Positions 9,331-22,648 of a DNA stretch of 64,000 bases are shown piece after piece; positions within the stretch are counted from its first letter, which is position 1; each line of letters starts with the position of its first letter. This DNA comes from Amyelois transitella (Eukaryota > Arthropoda > Insecta > Lepidoptera > Pyralidae): NCBI RefSeq assembly GCF_032362555.1, contig NC_083520.1:7440001-7504000 (forward strand), given 5' to 3'. Both the position numbers and the translations under genes were made by a program. Under the pieces are notes generated by a model. That model made no database searches, was not told the DNA's origin, and saw only the letters and a program-made list of their open reading frames with translations.

Positions 9331-10927
9331 GCCAACTTGCTGAGTGCTTACTGAATTTTACAGGCAACAGATTAAAATCCAACGGTTTCTTTTTTCGGCG
9401 ATAGTTTTATAGCTATTTTCGAAAGCAGGTAGAAATCATTTTTTTTTTATTTAATGAAGCTTAATCCCTTGAAAAATATAAGTTTAAAATATTTTACTAG
9501 CAAATAGTTACACTTGGTCAAACTTTACACTAAATTTCAAGAATGAATTTAGTGTTCGTTTTTATATAACTTACCAAAAAATTATACCTATTAGTGCACA
9601 AATATTTCATTTTGGTGATAACATCATTTAAACTTCCCTCTTGTATCTCAGTGCATCACAAAAACTTTAAGTCAGACGTGTTGACAATATTTCAAAATTC
9701 GATTCCTAAAAAGCATAAAAGTATCTGGCCGTAAATCATCCAAAGATGATTATAAAAGACAAAAAAGAAAAAAAAGAATGGACTGGTAATCGGGCCGATG
9801 CATTTTCGTAGCTACCTGTTTTCTTCGGCTCCGGAGAGGATCATGTTATGGGATCAAGTTTTTGTTGGATATGATAATGAGGCATCTATAAGTAAACCAA
9901 GTATATAATAAAAGTGATTATTCAATAAGAAATTATTTATAAAAGTTTTTATTAGAACGACAAAGTAGAAAATTACAATGCTCTTCATGTTAACCAGCGA
10001 GAAAACTAAGATCGTTAGGCAGGCTCATGCATTCAAACACCACACTTGACGTAAACCAACTGGTATACGCATTCTTCATGTTAGCGCTTTTGAAAAAATT
10101 ACGAAACAAATGAAAACAATTTTTATCTTCCAAATTATGAATACAAATAGTCGTAATCAATAGCTCTGGACACGCTACATACCATCTGTTACAACAAGAC
10201 TGTTTGTTTTACCATCGGAAAGCGTACAAATATACAAAACAATTAGCATTTCTGAGAAGAGATACACTCCGAACTGCATCCCACTTGATGAGAAAACTTC
10301 ACACCTCCACTCTCATCAATCTTTCGTTTTTTATAAAACAAATAATCTCTGAGATTTAGATGATTTCTCAGAAAGATTCGCTTGTTCGACTGTTATTAAA
10401 AATTGAATTTAAAATTTTAACTTTAAAGTCTAAAATTGCCTGAGTTCTGTTTGTAAAAGTGCATCCTGCATACGTGATTTGTCACCCTTCGAAACTACAG
10501 AGGTCCATGCTGTATAAATATAAAATTATGTCCTTGGGAACCGAGATCCCGTATTCAGAATAGCTTAAACACAATAAACAAGTTTGAAAAATCTATAGAA
10601 TGTATTTTTTTCGTAGTAATAAAGTTACATCCTTTGTATGAAAGTCGTATTTTTGGATTTACTCTTATGACATCATATTTTATTATTAAGTTAATTGTGA
10701 CCTTTCGGTGTTGTAGAATGCAGAACTTTGAACTTTCTTTTCCGAGTACACGATAATACGAGTAATAAAAATCAGAATATAAGTAATTTCAGTACAAAGG
10801 ATCGATTTCTATTATACATATTCGAATTTTTTTTTTAAGTTGTAATACTGATTATCTATACAAAATGTATTAATCACTATTTATCAAAATTCAAATACAT
10901 AATTAAACAATATGTATAAATCTATCA
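9331..10927. other. AT-rich stretch, nothing recognised
   Basis: No open frame, RNA gene or family repeat that I can support. Composition is uniformly AT-rich with short A/T runs. Confidence 0.4.
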
Positions 10928-11075
10928 CTACATAGCCCCGCATCTATACCATGTATAGATATAGAGACAAAAATTTGTTTAAATATACATAACGGATTTT
11001 GATGAAGTTTTTTCATGAGTGGTTCAAGAGGAAGGTTTAAATGTATAAATTCTACCCGTGCGACGCCAGGGCGGG
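10928..11075 (-). repeat. Interspersed repeat, family A (diverged copy)
   Basis: It shares CACTACATAG, ACGGATTTTGATGAAGTTTTT, GAGGAAGGTTTAAATGTA and a closing CCCGTGCGACGCCAGGGCGG with the copy at 1196-1382, in the same orientation. Confidence 0.5.
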
Positions 11076-13177
11076 TCTTTAAAGAATATTAAAGTCCTAT
11101 ATTAGTCCGATTTCTGTTACTAGTATACATGCATTAACTATTGCTTCATGCTTGGAGTAGACAAATATTAGATTACTTTCTCACACATAACTCACCGCCA
11201 CGACGTGACCGTGACCACAAACCCCAATAATTGAGAGCCTTCAAACCAAACGCACATTTTAATAACATTATCCTTACATTTTATGTCACCGTGTTTACAT
11301 TAATCTTTGTGAAGGCAGAGAAGGGTTACACGAATAGCACCACTGCGTCTTATTAATTTCAACTGATGAATACTGTTTACAATTTTTTTACATTTCATCC
11401 CAATTGCGTTGCACTCTATTATAATGTAATAAAGATGATTTTTCATTATAATTTTTTTCTACAGCTGTATTTATATCGTGGCTGTTCGACTCCTTCGTAC
11501 TAATTCCAGTTGCTTATTCAGATGTCTCCCCCTTAGTTCATAAATAAAGCTTACGATGAGATTTAAGTATAAGCTTAGAAATCTTCGAAATCATTAATAA
11601 GACGGTAACTCCCAGTATAATTTTAACATTGTAGTGTAAATCCTTCAGCAAGAAAGTGGCTTCTACAACTGAATTTACACAGAAATTAGGTGAAAGTATA
11701 GTCAGTGGATAACCGTGAAATGAATAAATGGTAATGAAATTCCATATAAATGAGCATAGGATATTCAATAAACGAAAAAATATTCATGATTTTCACAACG
11801 TAAGCTTATGAAATGGTAAGTGGCTCATCAATTTACTAAGTTCAATTTGCTGTCGTGTGGACGAAATCTAATCACGATAAACATTATTTATGTAAGTACA
11901 CGATACGTAGGTATAGCCTAAGGTTTTACATAGGACCCTTTTTAAATGTGATTGTACCGTGGGCCACATAAAAGTCTACCACTTACCTATCGTAGGATTT
12001 AAGGATTTCTACCTACCTACTTTGTATGTATGTATATGGCCTTTTTAAAAATTATCTTAATATTTTTTAAATAAGGCAAACTATCAGAATTGAAAAATAG
12101 TAACGTACCTAGAAAAATTAACAAAAAAAAGTCATTGTAAGTTCAAATCCTAAATCCAACTACTTTTTATATTTTGTGATATTATTTTTTATGTGAAATA
12201 ACGACAAAAGACTTTTAAACAGACAGAAATTTACTTCATACTTCAAATTACACTTCACATTCCGATTACAGATAATAACGAAACTACTAGCACAAATGTA
12301 TTGATTCTTGCGGTCGACGGTCTAGTTTTCAAACTATAATTTGTACAGCCCAAATAAGGCGAGGCTGAAATTGAGGCGAGGCCTAAGTAGGTTACTATTA
12401 CTACGGAAATAAGTCCTTTCTGGAGTCAATTACGACTTTCAGTAAATATAGCAGTATGTAGTTATATATACGATATCACTCGATTTTTCGAACTGTGTCC
12501 TTACATTTTTGTCTTCGCTTCAGGTTTAAATATAGACAATAAACTGCTGGAACCCAGGTCCGCTAATGAACGAAGTCAGATAATGACATGACTATCCGAG
12601 AACCTGTTAACTGTATCAGTACAACTCAACTTGGATCATGGTTTTTGTACTAGGTGAGAGTAGGTACTAATACTTTATTCGCCCCTTGTAACATCAACGA
12701 GAAAGAGTTGAAGTGTATTGTACTGACTATAATATACTATTGACTTAAATACTAACAGTATTACAGGATTATAATGTATTACTCATTGAATCTTCTACTA
12801 TCACTTTCGTCATTGTGTCGCCAAAGCAGGAGATACCCGCTTCTAAATGTCAATTGAAAGCGACTGCTTTTTGCAAGAAAACCGGGTTATATTGTTACTC
12901 CCCCAAGTCACGAATATATCAATGATGCGATGCGACATTTACATTCGACTTCCTTTTACTTTTAACACCATTTTGCTTGCCTTATCTGCAGCCAAATGTG
13001 ATTCATTCATTAAAGTCTTTAAAAACCTGACTTACTAATCCAGAGTCCAACCAACAGCTAAGGACAGGAGTTACCTATCTTGTTAAAAATCACGTGATGG
13101 AGTGTATCAAATGTAATATTTCACGAAACTCCCGCGGGAACGGTAATTATTCGTATTTCTCGTTACCTATATAATAT
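11076..13177. other. AT-rich stretch, no gene seen
   Basis: Only short chance frames. Near 12998-13080 'AACCTGACTTACTAATCCAGA' resembles the 3' part of family B (see 15553-15714). No other structure is supported. Confidence 0.4.
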
Positions 13178-13466
13178 ACTAGCTGTTGCCCGCGACTTCG
13201 TCCGCATAAATTTCGAGTTGAATCTTGATCATACAGTCAGATACAGACAGACAGACAAAAAATGTTCAAAATATTAAATGTACAGACAAAATATTTTTAC
13301 CGTTTTATTGTACGTAGTATTTTGATTTTCAGTTTTTTTTTAATAAATTACTCAAACAACACAAAAAAATATTTTTAATAAAAAAAAAATCTTGTTTTTG
13401 TTGGACCTCGAACTCGCACCGCCGACTTCACAGTCTCACGCGCCAACCACTGGACTATCGAGGCCT
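13178..13466 (-). mobile_element. tRNA-headed SINE with a lepidopteran repeat tail
   Basis: On the minus strand positions 13464-13400 form a tRNA-like head. It has a box A-like TAGTCCAGTGGTTGG, a GTG in the anticodon-like loop (CTGTGAA) and a box B-like GAGTTCGAGGTCC. It is not a functional tRNA: the acceptor stem does not close properly. An AT-rich body follows with TGTCTGTACATTTA and GTCTGTCTGTCTG, ending GCGGACGAAGTCGCGGGCAA then CAGCTAGT (13178). A head-less copy of the same body and tail lies at 32016-32430. Pol III transcription of the SINE is inferred from the two boxes. Confidence 0.6.
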
Positions 13467-13496
13467 TTGCGGTGGTGTCGAAATTAAAGTAGACTA

Positions 13497-13753
13497 CATA
13501 CATACATATGGTCACGTCTATATCCCTTGCGGGGTAGACAGAGCCAACAGGCTTGAAAAAACTGAATGGCCACATTCAGCTATTTGGCTTAATGATAGAA
13601 TTGAGATTCAAATAGTGATAGGTTGCTCGCCCATCGCTTAAAAAAGAATCCTAGGTTTGTAAGCCTATCCCTTAGTCGCCTTTTACGACATCCATGGGAA
13701 AGAGATGGAGTGGTCCTATTCTTTTTTGTATTGGTGCCGGGAACCACACGGTA
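13497..13753 (-). mobile_element. S1 SINE-like repeat, near full length
   Basis: It contains the whole recognised S1 unit read on the minus strand. This starts with GCCGGCACC-type 5' sequence (here TACCGTGTGGTTCCCGGCAC), then GGACCACTCCATCTCTTTCC, GTCGTAAAAGGCGACTAAGG, GATGGGC, TTTGAATCTCAATTC, the fold-back stem and a (TATG)-type tail. It sits directly beside the tRNA-headed SINE. The open frame across both is an accident. Confidence 0.75.
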
Positions 13754-15552
13754 CTAAAGTACTAACAAAAGACTAACAAACCAAAAATCTTTTTAAGTGA
13801 GAATTACGCATGTTATGTGCGGCAAAACCAAAATATTATCAAACTGATTTTCTCTTATAATTATAATATGTTATAGGTATTATGCTGTCGTACAATGATG
13901 AATTTATTCGTTATTAACATACAAAAATACTTTTCTTATAAATAAATAGTATTAAATATAAGGCAGTATCGTTAAAGTAGTTAGTATTAACACAATTCTA
14001 ATGTATATATATTAAAAAATTATTTATTAATTCTGTAAATACTGTTTGTTTTTATACATGAAATGTACTTACCACAAGGAAGCGTATTTCCAACAAATCA
14101 TTTATCCAAAATTGAAAATAATCATATCTTGTTATCCCATCGCAGGATGCATACCTTTATCGCCGTAATAAAAACTCCTTCTTGATTAAATTTTATTCGT
14201 TACCAAGCTAATAATTAGGATAGATTATGATCTTTAGATAAATCTTTCATAATTTTAATGGTGGGCGTTAAAAAATATTGTTTTTTTTTTAGTTGCATCT
14301 TAGGCACGCAACAGATATTGAAAAAAATTGTAACTAAGGTAAAAATGCCTTTTATACTTAAAATTGAGGACGCCAAAGACCGTACAAAGTGAAGAGAGAA
14401 AAATCGGATAAGCGGACTCCATGGAGCAAAGCTTCGAAAGAGTGAAAGAGACTTGTCAAACCATAACCAAAAGCTTCTTCACCCTTTGGCGTTGCGTTCT
14501 CAACTCTTAAATCCTTATACTTATCAATCGCAAATATTTCAGTCATTCACGTATGAACACGATCCTGGATTGGTTTGTGATTGAACTCAGGTTTTTACGC
14601 GAAGCAACTTAGCAACTCCGTCTCTCCAATCGAAACTCTCGACCAATAGAACTTGAGTAGTCACAAACAAAACACTATCAAAGTTATAATGACTGTTCAA
14701 ACATTCCCGCTCCAGCGCCCTAATGTTTGACTCATACTATGACACATTTAGGACACCAAGTACAAGTCGTCCTGTAAAATTAAATAATAGCGACAGTCTG
14801 TTACTTTTTATATACGTCGCTCTCTCGAATTAGTTCTATTGAACTAACAATGTTGTGAAGCAGCAATGGATGATGTGTTTGTAATTTAACTGTTATTAAT
14901 ATAAAACTTTGCAGGAGAGTTGGGACACACCAGGAGTAGATACATTATTTTTAGCTGCAATATCTAAATTAGTCACATTGTTGTCATGGTTTTGTCTCCT
15001 TTGTATTAATTATTATTGGGGAAACTGGGGAAACATAAATATTTCTAACAATATACTCTGACTCTGGATATCAGACCGACTATTCCTTTCACATACTCTT
15101 CTATAATTCAACAAACACAGGTTTCTAAATTAATTGGTGAACCAGGGAAACTTGATATCATAGACCTTATATATTTCTGAAAAAAAAAATTGAATTTGTA
15201 ACCATGGCAGTCCGAGGTCACGCTTCGTCAAAGGATATTGCTCTTTGACTTAACCGCTATTATTAACTGTCAAGGAACCCCGTGGTTCAGCAGTTAATCA
15301 ACAGTATCACACTCTTCTTATTCTGTCTGGCTGTCAGTCCGTCTGTCACACCAATTGCACTTAGCTTGCACACTATTAACCCCCGTAAAATGTCAACTTA
15401 GGCTTGCATCTATTAATTGACTGTAAATTAGTCATATTTAGTTTTGTGCCTTAAGCGGACTCAGAGCTCTTTAAGTAAAGCGTATTGCACTAGACTTAAT
15501 TTAGGCGTCTTAAGTGATTCAAGCCTATAAGTGAAACAGCATTTAGATTTAA
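13754..15552. other. AT-rich stretch, no gene seen
   Basis: Only short frames (for example 14358-14546, minus) without motif or codon signature. I see no RNA gene or clear mobile element. Confidence 0.4.
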
Positions 15553-15714
15553 CAGTGAGAGAAAACATCATGAGGAAACCTGCACATTCAGGCAACTGAA
15601 TGTGTAACCATGATCCAATATGAGTTAGGTTTCCTGCAACGATTGTGGAGGACAGATGGGAGTTGCTTTGTTTAAAAACCTGACTCATCTAATCCAGAAT
15701 TATGGCCAGGGGCT
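15553..15714 (+). repeat. Interspersed repeat, family B
   Basis: AGTGAGAGAAAACATCATGA, CCTGCACATTCAGGCAACTG, AACCATGATCCAATATGAG, GATGGGAGTTGCTTTG and CTGACTCATCTAATCCAGA follow in order. The same unit occurs at 50489-50690 and as a tandem pair at 61201-61571. Confidence 0.55.
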
Positions 15715-15960
15715 CTTTTCCAGAAAGGTGAGGATGTCACCAGGGCATTTTGCAACTTAATAACTTAAAACGTCCTATCTTTTTCCAGTAGTTCATTCAG
15801 ACAAATTACAGTTAGTTACTGAAACACTTAGCACGTCTAAATTTAGTCAAGTTTTAGTTTAGATTTCATGTGATTATACGTTACAGTTTACATTATGTTA
15901 ATACTATTCAAGAAACTTGTTTTTGTTTGCAGATTTGAATAACACACCAAACATCAATTG

Positions 15961-16084
15961 ATGCGATGGGCTAGCAACCTGTCAATATTCGAATCTCAAA
16001 TTCCATCATGCCATACAGCTAAACGTGGCCTTTCTGTCTTTGCGAAACTGTTAGCTCTAATTATCCTGTAACGGATATAAACGT
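15961..16084 (+). repeat. S1 SINE-like repeat, diverged 3' half
   Basis: It runs from GCGATGGGCTAGCAACCTGT through TCGAATCTCAAATTCCATCA to ACGGATATAAACG. Diverged and without a clear tail. Confidence 0.55.
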
Positions 16085-16570
16085 TGCCAAAACGAAACGT
16101 ATTTTAAGATTGCCAGCTTAATTTCAGTAATAATAATATATAATAATCAGTTACAATAGAAAAATAAAGAAATCATATTAGTTATAGAACATTTGATAGA
16201 TTTTTGATGTTCATACAAAGGAATTCATCAAACAAACAAAAACTTGCAATTAATGACTAGCCCATTCATATGAAATGTCCACAAAGTTATAAAATATACT
16301 GTGGCGATTGTGAATGTGGGTTTTATCTCTACATCTAATTTTAGCACAATTCGCAGGGACGGCAGCGGATGGATCGGTACATCTGCGTGCCCCCCTCTGA
16401 GTACGACTTTATAACCGAAAGTTGACAACGTTCATTAACAACTCAGCCCTTTGCGTGGAGGAAAATTTAAAATTCGAATACAATTACAGATTGGATGTGC
16501 CTTATTTGGACATTGGTTTATCTATGTATGTGTAATTAAAGTTCTATATTTTGTCTTCTTGGTGATGGTG

Positions 16571-16752
16571 GTAGCGATGGGCCCGATGGCAGCGCGTCTA
16601 TATCTGAATCTCAATTCCACCATTGACCGTGGTATTTCAGCTTTTAGCAAATATTGGCTGTGTCTACCCCTAAATGGTACAGACGTAGTGTAAATTCCAT
16701 ATCATTCCCATGGACGTCGTAAAAGTCAACTATGGAATAGGCTTATAACGTT
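16571..16752 (+). repeat. S1 SINE-like repeat, two degenerate pieces head to tail
   Basis: 16571-16690 is an internal to 3' piece (GCGATGGGC, TCTGAATCTCAATTCCACCA, CTGTGTCTACCCC, AGACGTAGTG). 16698-16752 is a 5' piece (TTCCCATGGACGTCGTAAAA, GGAATAGGCTTATAACG). The order is 3' part then 5' part, so these are two insertions rather than one. Confidence 0.45.
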
Positions 16753-18111
16753 TGAGTTAACTTAAAAAACACCCTAAAATAACGGTAAGAAGTGAAAGCT
16801 TCCAAAACAACCATTATGAATTGATAAAGTCACCACTTAATTAATAGATAATGGGATTCGCAAACTTTTTTTGCAGGCTTACTTCATCTACTCCAAAAAA
16901 AAAGCAGCGAACCTGAAGCTACTCGTAAGTAAAGAAGACCCTAGGACGTTAGGACAAAAATACAACGAAATCGTTATTTTTGACATCGAGTAGGTAGGTA
17001 TGCAATAAAAAAAACTATTCGGTATCAAAAAATTGTCCTTGAACAAGACGACTTACGTGCCTCGATTACAATGAGATTGATCGGTCGTTTTTTTTAACCG
17101 TTGAGGAGGAATGCGCGACAAAAACATACACAAAAAATCTTGTCCCACACGTGGTGAGTTTGGGGGTCTTATTGCTGGATTTCGCATTTTATTTTTATTC
17201 GGTTCGGGTTTCTGTTTTCAGTTAAAAGTGTTAATGATTTGTTGTTTAGATAGGGTGGTTGGCCTTTTTTCAACGTCTCAGGGGTGAGCTTTCTTGACGT
17301 ATGCGCCATATGATAATTGAATTAGCATATAATGTAGTGGGCATTAGAAAAAATATCGCCTCTGGTCTTTGATGATTACAAATGAGATTATACCGGGAAT
17401 ACGTTGTTACGAGCAATATACTAAGATTTTGAATTTGCAAATGTTTTTTGTGCAAACGATTGAACTAACTTCAATATAAATTTGTCCCTTGAAACAGACT
17501 TACTTTTGTTCGAAAACATTACACTTGTTGCAGACGAGCGAGACCTCGTTTAATATTTTAATGTAAATGATTTACATTTAATACTCTGTAGTTTGTACAG
17601 TGAGCTGAGAATGTAATGTACCACTTCCTGTAGACAACCGAAGGTGAGATGATACCTTTACAGGAGGGTGAGGCATAGACTACATGTTTCTGATTGGCAA
17701 ATAGGTATCTTGATCTACAATAAAAAATTGCGATTTGAAATAAAATAACAGCAACCCGTTACAGTTTCCCAGTTCGCACGGCGGTGTGGACACAGCTTTG
17801 TTATTGTTCGTCTCGAACAGGTAGGCTAATCTGCCGAATTACATAAAATTACGGTCGAAGTTACGTCCTCGCGTCATCACGCGAATACTGACCATAATTT
17901 TACATTGATCTACGAATAACTGGAAGTGATAATAAATCACTAGAAAAATCATTCTGCTAAAAGCCAAGTGGGGAAGGGTGCAATTGGGAACACGCAAATA
18001 TAAGAGAGAGCCAAAAGGTACCTTTGACTATTGCGACTTAAGACACTATCTAACCCACAGAATACAGGTCTAACCCGTCAATATTATTTGTATATAATTT
18101 GTATATATATA
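16753..18111. other. AT-rich stretch, no gene seen
   Basis: Nothing supportable apart from scattered short frames. No RNA gene or repeat family is recognised here. Confidence 0.35.
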
Positions 18112-18185
18112 TACTTATATATAATCACGTCTTTATCCCTTTCTTATAAGACAGTACCAAGTCTTGAAAAGACTTTAGAGTTGGA
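18112..18185 (-). repeat. S1 SINE-like repeat, 3' fragment
   Basis: TATATATAATCACGTCTTTATCCC followed by the AGTCTTGAAAAGACTTT hairpin marks a short, old S1 tail. Confidence 0.45.
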
Positions 18186-21021
18186 CACCTTAATTCAACA
18201 TTTGACCAACGACGCTTACCATCCTTCGAGCTATATTATAATTAAGTAAAATACATTGTTCCTTTCCACGAAAACGTCATAAATGACTAATTATTCCAAG
18301 AAGCTAAGGCGATCGCGCGGTCGTTTGCCTTCTTTAAATCATATTGTCAGCAAGATTTTGAACAGTTAGGTTGAGAGAAGTAAGTAACACATGATCTATG
18401 GAGCACCATATTTAGATTATTGAAACACCATTTGAAATGTTTGAAAGTAGATTTTCTGAGGAAGGTTTATATCTTTAAGTGCTACCCGTGCCAACTCGCA
18501 GCATTTGCTGCATTTAGAAATAAGTCTGCATAAAAGTACTTAACTGCAGCGAACTTTTCAGTGCTCTCGGACACCTTAACGATTCCACCACCGACGTGCG
18601 TCACCGAGCGTTTACGAGGATAGGCAGTGCCAACGCATAAAAAAATAATGATTTAAAAGAATATAAAATCTATAGCAAGCGCAGTGGACTGCTAGTACCT
18701 ATCATACTCCTAAATACTAGGTGACTCGCCAAGCTAATTGTAGTAGCGCGCGATATCGAATCTAGACCACTTTTAAATGGTCAAGGTCGCTCACCTGTGA
18801 TAATCATTATGATATGGAACCATTTGTATTGATTTAAAACATTTTGAATTTTTTAACATAAAAAATAAATTGATAATTTTTTAAAATATTCTTCTAGACT
18901 TAATCTTAAAGACATCTCAGTGTTAAACTTGTGGAAACATTAAAATCACGAAACGGTCACGAAAAAAATCACAAATTACTATTTAGCTAGAACATGATCA
19001 TAATATTTTACGTGTGTAAATATGTAAGGATAATATATAAACAGAACAGAATATCCGAGAATAGCGGATAAACAAACCTTATATACTTACATTGTTTGCA
19101 TAATGTGGCACGGATGACCCTATACATGAGACAATATTAGTAAAACAACCTTGGTATGTCCATTAAACGCAAAATTATTTGTTCATTGATACTTGAATTA
19201 CCATAAGTTTTGTCACCAATTTATTATGTATACAATAAGGATTACAAATTATTTTAACTTTATTCGGAAGCTTAGTTTCGCGATTTTTCTCAAAATGTTG
19301 TTTATTTTACATATACCAACTACTCGTATTTACATTCATATATATGGCTATGATAATTGCAATTCATAAAAGTTAACTTAGATTTTCATTGTAGTTATAT
19401 TTTGTTAGATTATGTAACTGACTGACATATCTTCTGACTGGCATATATATTTCTTAAAAATCTTAAATTTCCATAGGAATGTAAAATGAACGTTTTTTGG
19501 TTACTTGATCAAAGCCATAGGCTTAATAAAGAGTGCCTATGTTTTTTTGTTCATCTTCTACATCATAACCATTGAACCGAAACATCATACATACTACATT
19601 AAGTGTGGAGTACGGAGAAAAACATAAGTAGAACCCTTTTCACGAGAGCGGAGTCGCTGGCAAAAGCTATTTAATGATAAACGAACCCATCTAGTATCCC
19701 AAAATCCACGTTTCCGTACCCTGCGCCCAACTTAGGGCAATTACACACGCGACGATCATCCGCCCGCTATTATTATATCATTATACTCCGTTACCCGACC
19801 AAAGTGGGACTCAAAAAGTCTTTGTGGTTACTCGCATGCGGATTCTTTATATCGGTCACCTTTGATTGCTCACACGGTTATCAAACGCAGTTGCAGTTAT
19901 AATAAACTGTATACTTAGTGGGTAATTACTGAAGTAGGTGAACTATTAGGTTGTGATGGCGGAAATGTCGTGTGGCAAAGTAAGAATGCGTAACGTGAAT
20001 TGCGTAGATCTTACTCGTACAATAGTGTAGATTGAAGTTTAAAAATGTTTATTATTATATGGAATTCGCATCATTTGAGACTATCATGTCTTGCTCATAT
20101 GTATATATTGCGAATGATGGAAATTGGCACTCCCAAAAATCCTTCTTTCTTAGTTACTTCTTAGCGGAGTCCTTCAAGATACTGTTTTCATGCCAATTAT
20201 TTTTTGTAAGTTATATTTTATATTTAAAACTGTGCATTGATAGGTATACGGAATCACGGATCAATAACTTGTTTATGTGTGCTTTAAAATATTAATTTTA
20301 CTTCAAAATAGTACCTCTAAAACAAAGATATACATCGCGCCATTAATATTAAGTCAAATGGGAGTCTAGTGCGTCTACACATATCTTGTGACAAAACTTA
20401 TCAGCTCATAAATAACATTGTTAACAATATATTAAACAACTTAATATTCAACCGTAAATTGTAAGCTAATTCCAAATGGTTACATTCCGAACTGTTACGA
20501 AATGTTACTAGTAAGACTGTGCACTATAGAAAACGTTATCTATATGTAGAACCTGCAAATAAAAAATATATTCAAGTAAGTGTTGTTGGTTTTTCTAAAT
20601 TAATTTTCCAATGAATTAATATTGGTTAAGAAAATAGTATACTTTAGAAATATTTAAAAACCGGACAGCTTCATTCATTTTTACCCCTATGATAATTATG
20701 ATAGTTCATTATTTCCATTGATTGTAAATATTTATTTATTAAATTCTAGTTCCGAAATAATATACCCTACAGGCTCTAAAGGTAATGAAAATGATCTTGA
20801 ACGCCATAAATTTTAATCCCCGAGATTAATCTTGTACAAATCGTTGCAAGTTTAACAAGATTTGCTGGCTGTGACATTTACTTGGATTGCCGGCTCAGGT
20901 AATCAGGGCAATCGGATTTTTACCAGACCTAAGAGATACTTCTGGGTTTATTATTTATATTTATTTACTTTTAAGCAAAATTTCATTTTGTCTTAGGTAT
21001 TTCTATTTTTTTCAAATCTGT
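18186..21021. other. AT-rich stretch, no gene seen
   Basis: There is no defensible gene. Positions about 19690-19880 are somewhat richer in GC (CCGTACCCTGCGCCCAAC, CGCGACGATCATCCGCCCGC) without a usable open frame. This could be regulatory or a decayed repeat; I cannot tell which. The frame at 20032-20295 looks like chance. Confidence 0.35.
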
Positions 21022-21075
21022 TGGCTCCGTCTACCCCGTAAAGGATAAAGACGTGATTATACTCGTATGTATATA
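21022..21075 (+). repeat. S1 SINE-like repeat, 3' tail fragment
   Basis: TGTTGGCTCCGTCTACCCCG, AAGGATAAAGACGTGATTAT and a GTATGTATAT tail. Confidence 0.45.
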
Positions 21076-22209
21076 AAAATGTTTGACATATTGCAGATTT
21101 GCGAATTTGCATATTTTATGGATACGATTTTTTAAAGAAGCATTTTGTTAATTATTTCTATACTAATCTGTTCCTTATTGACGAATGTACTAATTTTTTT
21201 AAAGATATAATAATTAGACGTGAAGTGAGACAAACACTGAACACCTAAATATAATATTAGCATGACACAAAAAAACGAATAATTCTACTTGAAACTCGTT
21301 TGACCAAGCAAATTTCTTTACCTATCTGATTGTAGGTTATTTTTTACACTATGGCAATCTTATGCTAATTTGACTAGTATTGTCCACGTGATAATAATTC
21401 TCTGGAATGCAATAATACCAATATAAATCATCACGGCCAAGGCTTCATACATATTTAATGACAGAGCTTATGTAGAGACAATCAAGCGAGTTTTAAATTT
21501 TAAGTTTTGTTTTGCAATTTTTGATAAGATAAATACGGAACCTTTTTATTGGACGTCTATAAAATAGGAAAGTGTTGAGGTGTTAAAAAAATTGAGGCAT
21601 TAAAACTTAATGTTCTTGTTGTTTTCTTCTTTTTGTAATACTGAAACACAGCCGATTTCAGTTTTTAATCAAATTATTGTGCACGCAATTAGCTAAGCCA
21701 GTTAACCTATTTTTAACTCGTACATTTTTTATAATAATTAACATTAACATTTTATAGTAACATTAATTAATTTTTTTAAGAAAAATGTTTTTTTCAGACC
21801 ATGATTATTGTGATGGGCGCTCCGTAGGGTCTTAGCCAGGAGTATGATGAATATTATTCCGAGTTATATGAAAGCAACAATCTTATTTTCCTATTTTATT
21901 TTCATATTCTACAAACCAGTAAACAGTCAGATGTTTCGACACCACAGAAAAAAATCTATAAAATTGATAAGTGGCGATAATCACGCGACACGACCACCAT
22001 TATTTATAAACTAAACACCTATTAAATAAATGATATAACGGGCGATATTACGTAAAAGTACCGGGTTGTGACAGATTCCAGTGTTAAATGAATGAGAGCC
22101 GGGCGCGTATGGAGTGTGGTAATGTGTTAAACGGTGAAACTTTTGACTACTATGAATTAGAACTTGGGCCTATTCAGAAAATACTTACAACATTCTATAT
22201 CCCAATTTC
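21076..22209. other. AT-rich stretch, nothing recognised
   Basis: No open frame longer than chance expectation, no RNA gene and no recognised repeat. Confidence 0.35.
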
Positions 22210-22385
22210 CCAATTAATATTATACATGCGAAAGTAAGTGTTTGTCACCTCTTCACGCGTTATTTACTGGACCAATATTCTTGGAATTTCGCGAATATAT
22301 AAATAAGAGTCTGGAGAAGGATAAAGGTGTAGCTTTCATCCCGGCAAAAACTATAAGTAGTTCCTGGGGAATTTGCGGTTTTTAA
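22210..22385 (+). repeat. Interspersed repeat, family D
   Basis: It contains ATTATACATGCGAAAGTAAG, CACCTCTTCACGCGTTATTT, CTTTCATCCCGGCAAAAACT and GTTCCTGGGGAATTTGCGG in the same order as at 35595-35765. Confidence 0.5.
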
Positions 22386-22429
22386 GTAAGTTGGAATATT
22401 ATTTTATGGATTCGGAAGAACCTTTACAG

Positions 22430-22648
22430 TGTGACGTCGAGCCGCTTCGGTCTCCTCGGCGTCCCTCTTCACAGCCCGGGAGGCCTTAAGACCCGAGACC
22501 TATAAAAGCCGAGGTCTTGACCTTTGGACACCAAATTAAGTAGCTCACCTACCTCTAGCAGCTACTTGCTGGATCTCGTCTCTATAGCTAAAATCACGAT
22601 CTCTCGTTATTTTTAAAAACTAGTCCAAATAAAGTTTGTCTTTATTCT
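22430..22648 (+). mobile_element. LTR-like block (possible solo LTR)
   Basis: A GC-rich head starting TGTGACGTCGAGCCG leads into a TATA box (TATAAAAG, 22501-22508). About 120 bases later comes a poly(A) signal AATAAA (22628-22633), and the block ends near CTATCA. The TG...CA bounds and the promoter-to-polyadenylation spacing are what an LTR shows. I find no target duplication, primer-binding site or second LTR, so a compact promoter fragment is the alternative. Confidence 0.3.

Noticed and set aside
13400..13464. Functional tRNA-His gene (GTG in the anticodon-like loop)
   Set aside because: Stems do not close, the histidine identity elements are missing and it continues into a SINE body.
13375..13575. 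66-codon minus-strand frame
   Set aside because: It lies across the tRNA-headed SINE and the S1 tail, so it is not a gene.
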